From Tectiglobus sp965224045 (GTDB taxonomy: Bacteria; Pseudomonadota; Alphaproteobacteria; Rhizobiales; Hyphomicrobiaceae), in the NCBI GenBank assembly GCA_965224045.1, contig CBDCYD010000016.1, positions 372,001 to 436,000 on the forward strand: a DNA stretch of 64,000 bases, written 5' to 3'. The notes under the pieces are model-generated. The model was not told the DNA's origin. It saw nothing but the letters and a program-made list of their open reading frames with translations, and searched no databases. Shown piece by piece: positions 25,655-34,530 of the stretch (position 1 is the stretch's first letter; every line of letters begins with the position of its first letter). Made by a program: the position numbers and the translations under genes.

Positions 25655-25935
25655 GGGCCGCGCTCCTCGTCCGGGTCATAGGCAAGATCGCCATGGCGGA
25701 AGTACTTGAGGATCGCCAGCGTGGCGATGAGGTTGAGAAGGGCGTAGGTGAGGCCGATGTCGATCCATTCGGGACGGCCCGTCAAAAAGCCGACGATGAT
25801 GAGCAGGAGGATTGCCAACGTGCCGACGGCATTGCCGGCCAGAACGCGGTCGAAGATCGTCGGGCCGCGAACGGCCCGCGTCACGGCCAATGCGAGAGCC
25901 AGAATGATTGCGCATGTCGCGATGGTGAACATCAT
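25651..25935 (-). CDS. mnhF: Na+/H+ antiporter subunit F (MnhF/MrpF)
   Basis: 94 aa, three membrane helices with the MnhF core RAVRGPTIFDRVLAGNAVGT and then DIGLTYALLNLIATLAILKYF. The GPTxxDRxLxxN motif is diagnostic. Overlaps mnhE and mnhG by 4 bp each. Confidence 0.93.
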   Translation of the reverse strand: MMFTIATCAIILALALAVTRAVRGPTIFDRVLAGNAVGTLAILLLIIVGFLTGRPEWIDIGLTYALLNLIATLAILKYFRHGDLAYDPDEERGP

Positions 25936-26408
25936 GCGTTTCCTTCGAACGCGGTGACCTTGGCGTCCATGCCGCCTTCCTCGAGATCGTCTGCGCCGTC
26001 GCGGACGATGGCGTGAACAGTCAGGTCATGACCCAAGATGTCGGTCGTGATTGTGCCAGGCGTGAGCGTGATCGAATTGGCATAGGTTGCGATGCCGACG
26101 GCGGTGCGCTGGCTGGAGCGCACGCGGGTCATCGTCGGGCTGATCGGCAGTCTCGGATCGATGATGATACGCGTTACGTTCCATGCCGACTTCATGATCT
26201 CCCAGGCAAGCCAGGGGTGATAAAAGACCGTGCGCGACATGAGGTGCACCGGGTGGCCTTCTTCGTCGTCGGAGCCCATGCGCATCGCGATGATCGCGCA
26301 GCAGACGGTGACGACCGCACCAATGGTCATCAGGAACGAGGTGTAGTGGCCAGATAGCGCGAGCCAGAACAAAAACAAGGCGCAAGCCAGGGATAGGGTT
26401 CGGAGCAT
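25932..26408 (-). CDS. mnhE: Na+/H+ antiporter subunit E (MnhE/MrpE)
   Basis: 158 aa. Two or three N-terminal membrane helices are followed by a cytoplasmic domain with LAWEIMKSAWNVTRIIIDP, SQRTAVGIATYANSITLTPGT and DLTVHAIVRDG, all MrpE landmarks. First gene of the ten-gene antiporter operon, which imports protons in exchange for Na+ or other cations. Its promoter should lie in 26409-26650, shared with divergent mucR. Confidence 0.92.
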   Translation of the reverse strand: MLRTLSLACALFLFWLALSGHYTSFLMTIGAVVTVCCAIIAMRMGSDDEEGHPVHLMSRTVFYHPWLAWEIMKSAWNVTRIIIDPRLPISPTMTRVRSSQRTAVGIATYANSITLTPGTITTDILGHDLTVHAIVRDGADDLEEGGMDAKVTAFEGNA

Positions 26409-26853
26409 AGCGACTATCGTTTGCCGACACGGGGGCCGGGCCTAGAAGACTGGACGGACTAGGTAAGCCGTGACCTCAAGAGCACTGCCGGGTGTGGTAA
26501 TCTTGTTGTGTGCTTTCAAGGTCGCGTCGGCATAAGGACGGTAATGTTACCAGTCTTTTCGCCGGTAGAGTCAAGTCCTGCGTGGGCTTGATCACCAGCG
26601 AACGACGTCGGCTCCCGCCGGGCCAAACCCGATGGTGAGATTGCTAAACGTTGGTGGTAAGCTTACCAAAGTATTGACATGACCATTAAAGTTACGGTGT
26701 AAATATTTGCGCGACGAATGCTTGTTATGCAAAGTGTTCATTCAGTTTAGTTGCTCCCGCGCATTGTGTTGCGGTCGGGGATTTCGCGTCGTGGCGCCGT
26801 CCCTTGCACGAGCCTGGCTAATGCAGGTCAATCGATAGTGGAGGTAAATTTGA
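26409..26853. promoter_or_regulatory. Divergent intergenic region between antiporter operon and mucR, with promoter and palindrome
   Basis: 445 bp without a gene. Upstream of mucR, TTGACA (26674-26679) and TGTAAA (26698-26703) are 18 bp apart, a good housekeeping-type promoter. A perfect 12-bp palindrome GGTAAGCTTACC (26656-26667) sits just upstream of the -35 box and could be an operator. The long A/T-rich leader (26700-26760) fits known MucR binding preferences, so autoregulation is plausible. Confidence 0.55.
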
Positions 26854-27264
26854 ATGGCGGATGAGGCGCTCAAGGCGGCATTGATCGAGCAAACAACCAA
26901 AATCGTTGCATCTTACGTTGCGAACAACCCGCTTGACGTGAAGGATGTTCCAAAGCTGATCAACGATGTCCATCACGCTTTGGCGCGGGCCGCCAACGAC
27001 AGTGCAACGCGTGAGGCGGAGGAACTCAAGCCGGCTGTCAACAAGAACAAGTCGGTGTTCCCGGACTATATCATCTGTCTCGAGGACGGCGAAAAGTTCA
27101 AATCCCTCAAGCGGCATTTGCGTACGAAATACAACCTCTCTCCCGAGGAGTACCGAAAGAAGTGGAATCTGGCGCAGGACTACCCGATGGTCGCGCCGAA
27201 TTATGCGCGTGAGCGCTCCGAGCTGGCAAAGAAGATGGGGCTTGGGACGCGCCGGGAACGCTAA
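26854..27264 (+). CDS. mucR: MucR/Ros-family zinc-finger transcriptional regulator
   Basis: 136 aa. The C-terminal zinc-finger-like DNA-binding domain is recognisable from YIICLEDGEKFKSLKRHLRTKYNLSPEEYRKKWNL (residues about 69-103). It has one Cys (Cys72) where Ros has two, as in several rhizobial MucR proteins, with the downstream His residues kept only in part. The N-terminal helical region (IEQTTKIVASYVANNPL) mediates oligomerisation in this family. MucR proteins act as global H-NS-like silencers of surface, motility and virulence genes in alphaproteobacteria. Confidence 0.93.
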   Translation: MADEALKAALIEQTTKIVASYVANNPLDVKDVPKLINDVHHALARAANDSATREAEELKPAVNKNKSVFPDYIICLEDGEKFKSLKRHLRTKYNLSPEEYRKKWNLAQDYPMVAPNYARERSELAKKMGLGTRRER

Positions 27265-27303
27265 AGCAGAAGGTTGCTCGATTCCTCAGAGGCGATGATC
27301 TAG
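27261..27303 (-). repeat. Dispersed palindromic repeat, partial copy D
   Basis: Starts at the mucR stop codon. Matches the arm of copies B and C that contains AAAGCAGAA, TTGCTCG and AGAGGCGATGATC, but lacks the palindromic half. Confidence 0.6.
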
Positions 27304-27775
27304 TACCGGAGCATCGTGCCGAGCCTCCTTGCGAAAAACTCGTATCCCCTGTGTCAAATTCCTGCCGAGCACTGGAGCAATCCGTCTGTGCGTTGTGCAC
27401 TACGGATGGCAAGTTCACTTTGCGGCACCGCATTTGACAACAGTGAAGTTTGCGGTTGCACCGGCGCGGTCCGCCGGGTTCCCAATCTGAAGCACCGGCG
27501 TGGATAAGTGGAATGCCCGGTCGCGCCAATGCCTGTCAACCGTTGCCAGAGCGCGCGCATTACCCGGGGGCGGGCTCGAATTTTGCCTCTGCGGCGCAAA
27601 ACACCTGATCGTTTCGTGCACAAATTTACTGTCTTGGCGGGTTATCCCCGCCGTTCACCGTGCATCTACATTGGTGGCGGCTGAATTGCTTCCTGCAGTT
27701 ACTTTCAGCGAGCTGCGCTGTTGTCGGCATGAGCGCGTGTTGGGGAGGCGCAGAGCTAGTTTAGGCGAGACCACA
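27304..27775. other. Intergenic stretch, no gene recognised
   Basis: About 470 bp between mucR and the DnaA-C-like gene. Open frames on both strands are not family-like. A promoter for the downstream pair presumably lies here, but I see no strong consensus. Confidence 0.4.
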
Positions 27776-28198
27776 ATGGTAAATGGAAACGCGTTTGAGC
27801 CGGATGTAGCCAAGAGTGGCGGACGTCGCCGAAGTCGGTGCAACCCGAGCATTACGGATACGACGCTGGATGGTGAACTGGAGTTCCTGCGGGCATTCCT
27901 CGTGCAGGCGGTGGGTTGTGTGTTCGAGGTTGATGCAGCGCATCTGCTGGCACCTACCCGGGGGTGCGCGGCCAACGCCAGGGCGCGGCAGGTTTTGATG
28001 TATCTCGCCCACGTCGCATGCGGATTAACGCTCACCGATGTCGGTTGCCTGTTCGACCGTGACAGGACGACGGTCGCCCATGCCTGCCGGGTGGTCGAGG
28101 ATGGGCGAGAGGACGAGGAATTCGATTCGGCCGTCGAGATCGTCGAACGGCTGGTGGTCCTGGTGACGTCGACAACACGCGAGCGGTGGCTGGTATGA
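27776..28198 (+). CDS. Small protein with DnaA domain IV-like helix-turn-helix
   Basis: 140 aa from ATG 27776; an in-frame extension to 27500 has no supporting signal. Residues about 65-115 (ARQVLMYLAHVACGLTLTDVGCLFDRDRTTVAHACRVVED) match the C-terminal DNA-binding domain of DnaA, including the DRTTVAHAC helix that reads DnaA boxes (DHTTVLHAC in DnaA). No ATPase domain is present. It overlaps the DUF6456 gene as ATGA. It may bind DnaA-box-like sites and influence replication or transcription; function is not established. Confidence 0.8.
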   Translation: MVNGNAFEPDVAKSGGRRRSRCNPSITDTTLDGELEFLRAFLVQAVGCVFEVDAAHLLAPTRGCAANARARQVLMYLAHVACGLTLTDVGCLFDRDRTTVAHACRVVEDGREDEEFDSAVEIVERLVVLVTSTTRERWLV

Positions 28199-28719
28199 GT
28201 AAGCAGCCACGCAACGTTCTCGACTGGCTTCACAAACGGCGTGGAAAGTCCGGCATTGCGATGATCTCCGATGAGGAGTTTCAGGCCGGAGACCGGTTGC
28301 GGCAGGACTATTTTTACGGCCGGATGGCGCAACGGGTGACGACAGTATGGTCACCGGTCCTGCAGGGACGCTCGCGCCGCAGCGGCCAGCGAGACGCGCT
28401 TGATTTTCATGATCGGACTTTGGCGGCACAGGAACGTGTGCGCCGGGCCCTGGCGGCAATGCTGCCGGAACACGCCAGCATTCTGGTCGATGTCTGCTGC
28501 CTTGACGGGGGTTTGCGTGATGTCGAACGGCGCCATGGCTGGCCGCAGCGCTCGGCAAAAATCGTGCTTCAAATGGCGCTACGCCAGTTGGCGCGGCACT
28601 ATGGACTACTGCGTGAAACGGCGCATGGAGATACGCGCCCGGCATCGGTTCGCCATTGGGGCGGCGAGGGCTATCGCCCGGATGTCGACTGGCACTCTGA
28701 CGCCGAGAACCTCGATTAG
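28195..28719 (+). CDS. DUF6456-domain protein
   Basis: 174 aa from ATG 28195, overlapping the previous stop. Core LDWLHKRRGKSGIAMISDEEFQAGDRLRQDY at residues about 10-42, then LVDVCCLDGGLRDVERRHGWPQRSAKIVLQMALRQLARHYGL, which looks like a second helix-turn-helix near the C-terminus. Often associated in alphaproteobacteria with a DnaA-C-like domain, in some genomes in one polypeptide. Probably a DNA-binding partner of the upstream protein. Confidence 0.8.
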   Translation: MSKQPRNVLDWLHKRRGKSGIAMISDEEFQAGDRLRQDYFYGRMAQRVTTVWSPVLQGRSRRSGQRDALDFHDRTLAAQERVRRALAAMLPEHASILVDVCCLDGGLRDVERRHGWPQRSAKIVLQMALRQLARHYGLLRETAHGDTRPASVRHWGGEGYRPDVDWHSDAENLD

Positions 28720-28816
28720 CGCGCCCGGTGCATGATCACCTGAAGCGTGTCCATGCGATATGATGGCCATTTGCGACAGGCACAACCTGGATCGTCGAGA
28801 TCCGTCGGGCAGACCA

Positions 28817-29248
28817 TCAACGCTGTGTCTGGCCTGCGTTTGCGGCTTCTGCCTGAATACGGCCGATCATCGATTTCAGGCCGTTCGAACGCTGCGGCGT
28901 CAGGTGCTCGATCAGGCCGAGTTCGGCAAATATGGCGTTGGCGTCCGTGGCCAGGATTTCACTGGCGCGCTTGCCGTTGTAGATTGCAAGCAGAATGGCG
29001 ATCAAACCCTGCACGATATGGGCATCGCTCTCGCCGCGAAACGTAAGGATAGGGTCTGATGGATCAGGCCGGTCGGTGCGTTCCGTGACGAGCCAGACCT
29101 GGCTTGCGCATCCGCGTACTTTTCGCTCATCCGTCTTCTCGCCCGCAGCAAGTGGTGGCATAGCGCGGCCAAGCTCGATGACGTAGCGGTAGCGGTCCTC
29201 CCATTCGTCCAGAAATTCAAAATCGGACTGGATCGTCTCGATGGTCAT
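28817..29248 (-). CDS. sufE: SufE-family cysteine desulfurase activator
   Basis: 143 aa from ATG 29248; the longer frame to 29350 looks spurious. SufE accepts persulfide sulfur from SufS for Fe-S cluster assembly. The acceptor Cys is in KVRGCASQVWLV (about residue 47), preceded by RYRYVIELGRAMPPL, and HIVQGLIAILLAIYNGKR is the conserved middle helix. The suf operon itself is not in the window, which is common for this stand-alone form. Confidence 0.93.
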   Translation of the reverse strand: MTIETIQSDFEFLDEWEDRYRYVIELGRAMPPLAAGEKTDERKVRGCASQVWLVTERTDRPDPSDPILTFRGESDAHIVQGLIAILLAIYNGKRASEILATDANAIFAELGLIEHLTPQRSNGLKSMIGRIQAEAANAGQTQR

Positions 29249-29435
29249 GGGTTGGTCTGCCTGTTTCGATATTTCGTCTGCTGGGCGCCGGCCTGCGGAC
29301 CAGAAGCAGGGGCTGGTGCCGTCCTGTTCGGTTCCGGATGGGCAGGTCAAGGGCGACAGCGGGTGGACTGGTTAATTTTGGTTTAGCAAATCTGTTCCAT
29401 TATGGCTTGCACTCATCGAGACGCAGGAGAATTGG

Positions 29436-30056
29436 ATGAGGACGATGGGCTTTCGGTTGATTGCAGGTCTTTGCCTGATCCTTTCGATCGGCGTCATTGT
29501 CAACGTGCTGCTGCTGCAGGGGGTATCGTCGACACATCGCGATGCAGGCAAGCGCGTGGCGAACAGTGCCGGTGGCTGGTTTGGCCAAAGCCAGCGTAGT
29601 CCGGCGGGCCGTTCATCCGAGCGCAGCGAACAGCCGGCCCGACAATTGGTCAGCGCGGTGCAGCGCGAGTTGCAGCTCAGAAAATACCTGGATGGGCGTC
29701 CTGACGGCGATCTCGACCTTGCCACGCGGGCTGCAATCATGGCTTACGAAGCCGATCACGGCTACGCCCTAACCGGCGAGGTCAATGATGCCTTGCTGCG
29801 TTCGATTCTACTCGGAACGGGCATCGATCGCGGGCCAGCCGACCGCGAAATTGGTGCGGGCGCGGTGTTGGTTATCCGGCATGTCCAAAAACTGCTGATC
29901 GACGCCGGCTATATCGAAGTTGAGAAAACCGGGCGCATCGATGCGCAGACCGCCAAGGCGATCGAGCGTTTTGAGCGCCAGCACATGCTAAAGCCGCGCG
30001 GACACATATCCGCTCAGCTGCTCAGGCAGCTGGAGGCGAAGGCGCGCGCCGGGTAA
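29436..30056 (+). CDS. Membrane-anchored peptidoglycan-binding-domain protein
   Basis: 206 aa. One N-terminal membrane anchor (RLIAGLCLILSIGVIVNVLLL), a polar Ser/Arg-rich linker (about 45-68), then two tandem PG_binding_1-like domains: QLVSAVQRELQLRKYLDGRPDG with TRAAIMAYEADHG, and VLVIRHVQKLLIDAGYIEVEKTG with TAKAIERFERQH. No catalytic domain. Likely an inner-membrane protein reaching into the periplasm to bind the cell wall. Start ATG 29436 or the ATG three codons later. Confidence 0.85.
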   Translation: MRTMGFRLIAGLCLILSIGVIVNVLLLQGVSSTHRDAGKRVANSAGGWFGQSQRSPAGRSSERSEQPARQLVSAVQRELQLRKYLDGRPDGDLDLATRAAIMAYEADHGYALTGEVNDALLRSILLGTGIDRGPADREIGAGAVLVIRHVQKLLIDAGYIEVEKTGRIDAQTAKAIERFERQHMLKPRGHISAQLLRQLEAKARAG

Positions 30057-30120
30057 GGACGAGGAACGAGAGAAAAGCTCGCGCGGTGGCCTGTGTTGCC
30101 GGTCGATTGGATTTATCATC

Positions 30121-30495
30121 ATGCGTTTGAAAGCCGAGGTCTGGGTCAAAGCCTACATCCGCGCGTGTGCAGCCAATGCGGTTCCGGCAATGGTCGTGCG
30201 CCACGGCGATGACGATGCCGGGGCGGTGTACATCAAGATTAGCCGTTTGGACGGGACTGCGCGGTTGTTTGGACCGGCGCCGAGCCTGCTTGACGGTCCT
30301 GAGGCCGGGCAGCGCTGGATTCCACATTTGGATCAGCAGGATACGACCGAGGCAGAGGTCGATGCGTTTCTCGCCCGGCAGGTATCTTTTGATCCGGATC
30401 TGTGGATCCTCGAAATCGAAGACCGCGAAGGACGACACCATTTGGGGGATTGGCTCGGCGCTGACCAAACGGATGGCCGACAGTGGCCGATTTGA
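30121..30495 (+). CDS. DUF1491 family protein
   Basis: 124 aa. Characteristic features are RLKAEVWVKAYIRACAANAVPA at the N-terminus, then GAVYIKISRLDG and FDPDLWILEIEDREGRH near the C-terminus. Conserved in alphaproteobacteria with no known function. It follows the peptidoglycan-binding protein by 64 bp and may be co-transcribed. Confidence 0.88.
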   Translation: MRLKAEVWVKAYIRACAANAVPAMVVRHGDDDAGAVYIKISRLDGTARLFGPAPSLLDGPEAGQRWIPHLDQQDTTEAEVDAFLARQVSFDPDLWILEIEDREGRHHLGDWLGADQTDGRQWPI

Positions 30496-30710
30496 AGCCC
30501 ATCAGCTCGGTGAGCGTTCAAAATCTCGTTTGATTCCATGCCATCGCGGTGTGTACGAGGTGCTGCAAAATTAGCACAATCTGTTGCGCAACCGTCCTTG
30601 CTCGCAATTTGCGGGTCAAAATCGACAGACGGTTCGTCTATAAATTTGCACGCACGATTTGGTCTCGCGCACGTGTAGGACGACGCAAATTACGCACTCG
30701 CTAGGATCAA

Positions 30711-30896
30711 ATGATGTGCACGATTCTCAAGTTCGCTCTACCACCAATGTCCGACGAGGCCGAAAAAGGCTGTGGAAAGCCCGCGAAAACGGGCGAAATC
30801 GTGATTTTCCCAGGGGTGCGCTACGAACGCCGCGTCGACGATCTTGGACCTGCACATCACGGGCACCAAAAACGGGACTTTCTGGTGCTGCGGTAG
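30711..30896 (+). CDS. Small conserved-type protein with IFPGVRYER motif
   Basis: 61 aa (start at 30711 or the next ATG, 30714). The motif GEIVIFPGVRYERR (about residues 27-41) followed by a basic C-terminus ending RDFLVLR recurs, from memory, in small Hyphomicrobiales proteins of unknown function. The N-terminal MCTILKFALP fits the same pattern. Function unknown. Confidence 0.6.
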   Translation: MMCTILKFALPPMSDEAEKGCGKPAKTGEIVIFPGVRYERRVDDLGPAHHGHQKRDFLVLR

Positions 30897-30953
30897 TCGC
30901 GCGCCGTGTCGGAGTCCTTAGATACGGACTGGTTTCAGGCGCCGGCGCCATAG

Positions 30954-31529
30954 TCAGGACGTGCGGCGCGCCGGATAACATTCGAATGAATTGAGCCGCT
31001 CGTCGACAAGACGGCGCAGCGCCAGGGCCGGGATCGGTGCGCGATAAATTGCAATACCCTGCGACAGAGTGAGATTGATCTCCGGAGTCTTCTTGGCCGG
31101 TGACAAGGCGCCGAGCGTTTTGGCCTCAAACACCTTGCCGGGGGGCTTCACCGTAATATTGACGGTTGTGACGCGGTCGTCCGTTCCCGGTACGAAGAGG
31201 ACGTTGTCGCCGTTCGGGGCGTGTAAGGACAGGCTCCAGCCGGGGGCTGGAATGACAGCGCGAATGCGGATCGGGGCCGACGATGAATCGAAACGGCAAA
31301 TAGCGTATCGGTTGTCCGGCATCATGAAGGTCACGCGCTGATTTTCAGGCGTTACCGCCGGCAGGTAGCTGATCCTGTTGAGCGGCAGGTCGGATGCCAG
31401 GCGGCGATATCCATCCGCTTCGCCCTTGTGCACGGTGGCCAGCGTGGTCCAAAGGTGGATGACCGCCGCTGCGACCAACGCCGAGAGCAAGAGGCGCCAA
31501 TTGTTCATGAGAAGTCGGAGCACTCTCAT
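30954..31529 (-). CDS. DUF1254-like membrane-anchored protein
   Basis: 191 aa from ATG 31529, overlapping the previous stop as ATGA. One N-terminal membrane helix (NWRLLLSALVAAAVIHLW) is followed by a periplasmic beta-rich domain with MMPDNRYAICRFD, APGWSLSLHAPNGDNV and TVNITVKPP. This is the short alphaproteobacterial relative of DUF1254 found next to a DUF1214 protein. Role unknown, presumably envelope. Confidence 0.8.
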   Translation of the reverse strand: MRVLRLLMNNWRLLLSALVAAAVIHLWTTLATVHKGEADGYRRLASDLPLNRISYLPAVTPENQRVTFMMPDNRYAICRFDSSSAPIRIRAVIPAPGWSLSLHAPNGDNVLFVPGTDDRVTTVNITVKPPGKVFEAKTLGALSPAKKTPEINLTLSQGIAIYRAPIPALALRRLVDERLNSFECYPARRTS

Positions 31530-32170
31530 CGGCAGGACAGCCTCTTGATGGTCGGCAGCGTGACGGTATCTCGGTTCAAAACGTCGGTCGCACCACTGCT
31601 CTTTTGTGCTTCGAAGACGATCACGAGTTGGCCGGCGCGGGTCGTCGGCAACCAATTGTAGGGGCGGGCTTCGCGGGCCAGGCGAATTGCAAACGAGCCA
31701 TCCGGGCTGTAGGCCACCGTGCCCTTATTGAAGCTGTAGCGGCGGGCCGCGTTGGTGATCAGGCGGCCATTGCCGTCGAATACTGCAAGTGACCACCATG
31801 GTGCGGAAATGTTGCGGCCTTCGACCAGATAGTCGCAAGACGAGTGCAATCTGCGGCCGCGACTGTCCGTCCAGCTTTCATACCGGGCACTGAGGTTGGC
31901 ATTGAACAGCAGTTGCGGGCGGCGGGCGAAATGCGTGCGGCTGTAGGGGTCGGCGTCCGGCCGGCCGGCACCTGTCCATCGCAGCCACGGGCCGACCCGC
32001 TCGGTATTGAACGGCATGCCGGATTCGACGGCATACCAACTGGATGCGGTGCCGCCGCCGACGGCAATCAACAGGAATACGCAAATGCGGACGATCAGGC
32101 TGAAGGCTGATTGCACGCGGCGCCGCAATATCAGGAGCGAGGTCGGTATGTTGATGCGCATTGCGACCAC
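31526..32170 (-). CDS. DUF1214-like membrane-anchored protein
   Basis: 214 aa. One N-terminal helix (VRICVFLLIAVGGGTASSWYAV), then a beta-rich periplasmic domain: DPYSRTHFARR, WWSLAVFDGNGRLITNAARRYSFN, GSFAIRLAREARPYNWLPT. Landmarks match DUF1214. Two in-frame ATGs (32170, 32161). Coupled to the DUF1254-like gene and 17 bp downstream of the penicillin-binding protein gene, so all three may be one operon. Confidence 0.82.
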   Translation of the reverse strand: MVAMRINIPTSLLILRRRVQSAFSLIVRICVFLLIAVGGGTASSWYAVESGMPFNTERVGPWLRWTGAGRPDADPYSRTHFARRPQLLFNANLSARYESWTDSRGRRLHSSCDYLVEGRNISAPWWSLAVFDGNGRLITNAARRYSFNKGTVAYSPDGSFAIRLAREARPYNWLPTTRAGQLVIVFEAQKSSGATDVLNRDTVTLPTIKRLSCR

Positions 32171-32187
32171 GATCAGGCCTGTCTTGT

Positions 32188-34452
32188 CTACTGGCGGCTG
32201 GTTTGGTTGCGCTGGCGACGGGCATCGGCGCGGCGATCCGGCGTTTTGACAGGCGTGGTGTTGTTCGGGCCGGTCTGCGGCAGCGGTTTGACGGCAATTC
32301 CCGCCGCGACCTTGAGGGCGCGGTTGAGGCGCTTTAAGGCACGGCTGGTGCGATCATTGATCAGCTTGTTGGAGTTTGCGGCGTTCTGCTGCTCGCGATT
32401 GAACTGCGGGTTTTGCGCGCGCAAATAGGCGAGGCGCTGGCGTTCGGCTACCTGTGTCGGGTGCGGCTGCAGGCCCGGGATCGTCGGGATGTCCATGCTC
32501 TTGTGGGCAACAGACATGTACGCTTGCCAGATCTGCGCCGGCACGCTGCCGCCGGTCATGCCGCGTCCGCCGGATCGATAAACCGGGCGGAAATTGTCGC
32601 GGCCAACCCAGACGCCGGTAACGAACCTGCCGGTGTAGCCCATGAACCAGGCATCGCGATAACTCGAACTGGTGCCGGTCTTGCCGGCAGCGTGGGTGAA
32701 ATCAAGCTGTGCGGCACGGCCAGTGCCGCCGGTCACGACCGTTTGCAGCATCTGGTTCATCTGCTCGGCGACTTTGCGGCGAAAGACGCGCTTTGGCTTG
32801 GCCTCGTCGCGCTCGCGGTCATAGATGAGATCACCCTGCGAGTTGTAGACATCAAGGATTGCATAGGGCTCGGTCTTGAAGCCGCCGTTGGCAAATGCGG
32901 CGTAGCCGCCCACGTGCTCGATCGGTGTAATGCCGCGGTCGCCGAGCGCCATTGAGCACGATGCGCGGATGCCTTTGATGCCGAGGCGTTTGGTGACCTC
33001 GATGACTTTCTTGCGGCCGACCTTGAGCGACATTGCAACTGCCGTGGTATTGAGCGAGCGGCGCAGGGCGTCCGTCATCGAGATCCGCGCGCCCGAGCCA
33101 TAACTGCCATTGTAGTTGCGCGGGCTCCAGCGACCGCAGCGCACGCCGGAATCGCGCAGTGTCGAGCGTGACGTATAGCCGTTTTCCAGCGCGGTCGCGT
33201 AGACGTAGACCTTGAACGACGAGCCGGGCTGGCGCCTGGCGTGGGTGGCACGATTGAACTGGCTTTCGCCGTAATCGAGGCCGCCGACGAGGGCGCGCAC
33301 GGCACCGTCGGTTTCCATCGAGACGAGGGCAGCGGTAATCTCGGAGCTGTTGCGGCGCGACCGGCGGCGGCCCGAACGCCGGCTCAGCTTCGAGGCGACC
33401 GCCTGCTCGGCGTATTCCTGCAGCTGCAGGTCGATCGTCGTGCGTGCCGTCAGGACGAAATCACGCTTGTCCTTGATCTTCTTCTGGATCTCTTCATAGG
33501 CGAAGTCGAGAAACCAGTCCGGGCTCTGGCCGTCACGGTTTTCGATCGGCTGGGCCGGATTGAGGCGGGCATTGTAGACTTGGCCGGGCGAGTAGTAGCC
33601 GGCTTCAACCAGGTTCGAGAGCACTTCGTTGGAGCGCGCACGGGAGCGTGGCAGGTTGATGTGGGGGGCAAATTTGGTCGGTGCCTTGAAGAGACCGGCC
33701 AGCATCGCGGCCTCGGCCATGTTGATGTCGCGGACGGTCTTGCCGAAGTAGAACTGCGAAGCGGCTTCAACGCCAAAGGCGCCGCCGCCCATATAGGCAC
33801 GGTCGAGGTAGAGCTTGAGGATCTGGCGCTTGGTCAGGCGTGCTTCAAGCCAGAATGAGAGATAGACCTCCTTGAGCTTGCGCACGATCGAGCGTTCCGG
33901 GGACAGGAACAGGTTCTTGGCCAGTTGCTGGGTAAGCGTCGAGCCGCCCTGGACGACATCGTTGGCGCGGATGTTTTCGACCAGCGCGCGGAATGTTCCG
34001 AGAAAATCGACCCCGAAATGTTCGAAAAAGCGACGGTCTTCGGTGGCCAGCGTCGCCTTGATCATGTGTTCGGGAATCTCTTCGAGCGGCACGGCGTTGT
34101 TGAGGTTGATGCCGCGCTTGCCGATGACGTTGCCGTCCTTGTCTTGAAAGGTGACCGAGAACTGGTCCATTGCGAGCCAGTTCTTTTCGTCGATTTCCTT
34201 GAAGGCGGGCAGCGCGAGTGCATACATCAGCACCATGCCGCCAGTGCCGATGGTGAGCGCTTCTGAGGCCAGTTCGTTGGCAATGCGCCGCCAGCCAGTG
34301 AGACGGAACCGGGCAAAAAAGCTCGACGTGGCGTTGTAGCGGTCCTTGATCTTCCCCCAGATCGCGGAGATCGTCGAATCAAACCAAGCATCGAGGCCCA
34401 GCCAGTCGATGATCTGGTGGCGTCCGCCCTGTCTGAAAAACCAATCGCTCAA
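32188..34452 (-). CDS. Class A (bifunctional) penicillin-binding protein, PBP1A family
   Basis: 754 aa. A cytoplasmic N-terminus of about 70 residues and one membrane helix lead to a GT51 glycosyltransferase domain with ATEDRRFFEHFGVD (catalytic Glu) and GGSTLTQQLAKNL. The transpeptidase domain has RQPGSSFKVYVYATAL (nucleophile Ser in SSFK), SLNTTAV and GKTGTSSSYRDAWFMGY. A basic Arg/Asn/Pro-rich C-terminal tail follows. It polymerises and cross-links peptidoglycan. An Arg-rich insertion (SRRSGRRRSRRNSS) lies between the two domains. Confidence 0.95.
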   Translation of the reverse strand: MSDWFFRQGGRHQIIDWLGLDAWFDSTISAIWGKIKDRYNATSSFFARFRLTGWRRIANELASEALTIGTGGMVLMYALALPAFKEIDEKNWLAMDQFSVTFQDKDGNVIGKRGINLNNAVPLEEIPEHMIKATLATEDRRFFEHFGVDFLGTFRALVENIRANDVVQGGSTLTQQLAKNLFLSPERSIVRKLKEVYLSFWLEARLTKRQILKLYLDRAYMGGGAFGVEAASQFYFGKTVRDINMAEAAMLAGLFKAPTKFAPHINLPRSRARSNEVLSNLVEAGYYSPGQVYNARLNPAQPIENRDGQSPDWFLDFAYEEIQKKIKDKRDFVLTARTTIDLQLQEYAEQAVASKLSRRSGRRRSRRNSSEITAALVSMETDGAVRALVGGLDYGESQFNRATHARRQPGSSFKVYVYATALENGYTSRSTLRDSGVRCGRWSPRNYNGSYGSGARISMTDALRRSLNTTAVAMSLKVGRKKVIEVTKRLGIKGIRASCSMALGDRGITPIEHVGGYAAFANGGFKTEPYAILDVYNSQGDLIYDRERDEAKPKRVFRRKVAEQMNQMLQTVVTGGTGRAAQLDFTHAAGKTGTSSSYRDAWFMGYTGRFVTGVWVGRDNFRPVYRSGGRGMTGGSVPAQIWQAYMSVAHKSMDIPTIPGLQPHPTQVAERQRLAYLRAQNPQFNREQQNAANSNKLINDRTSRALKRLNRALKVAAGIAVKPLPQTGPNNTTPVKTPDRRADARRQRNQTSRQ

Positions 34453-34530
34453 GATTTCTGCCCCGGGGTGGCGAATTGCATGCTCAGGCTATGGTGATAG
34501 CATTTCAGGTGGTTTGCGTCATGTTACAGA

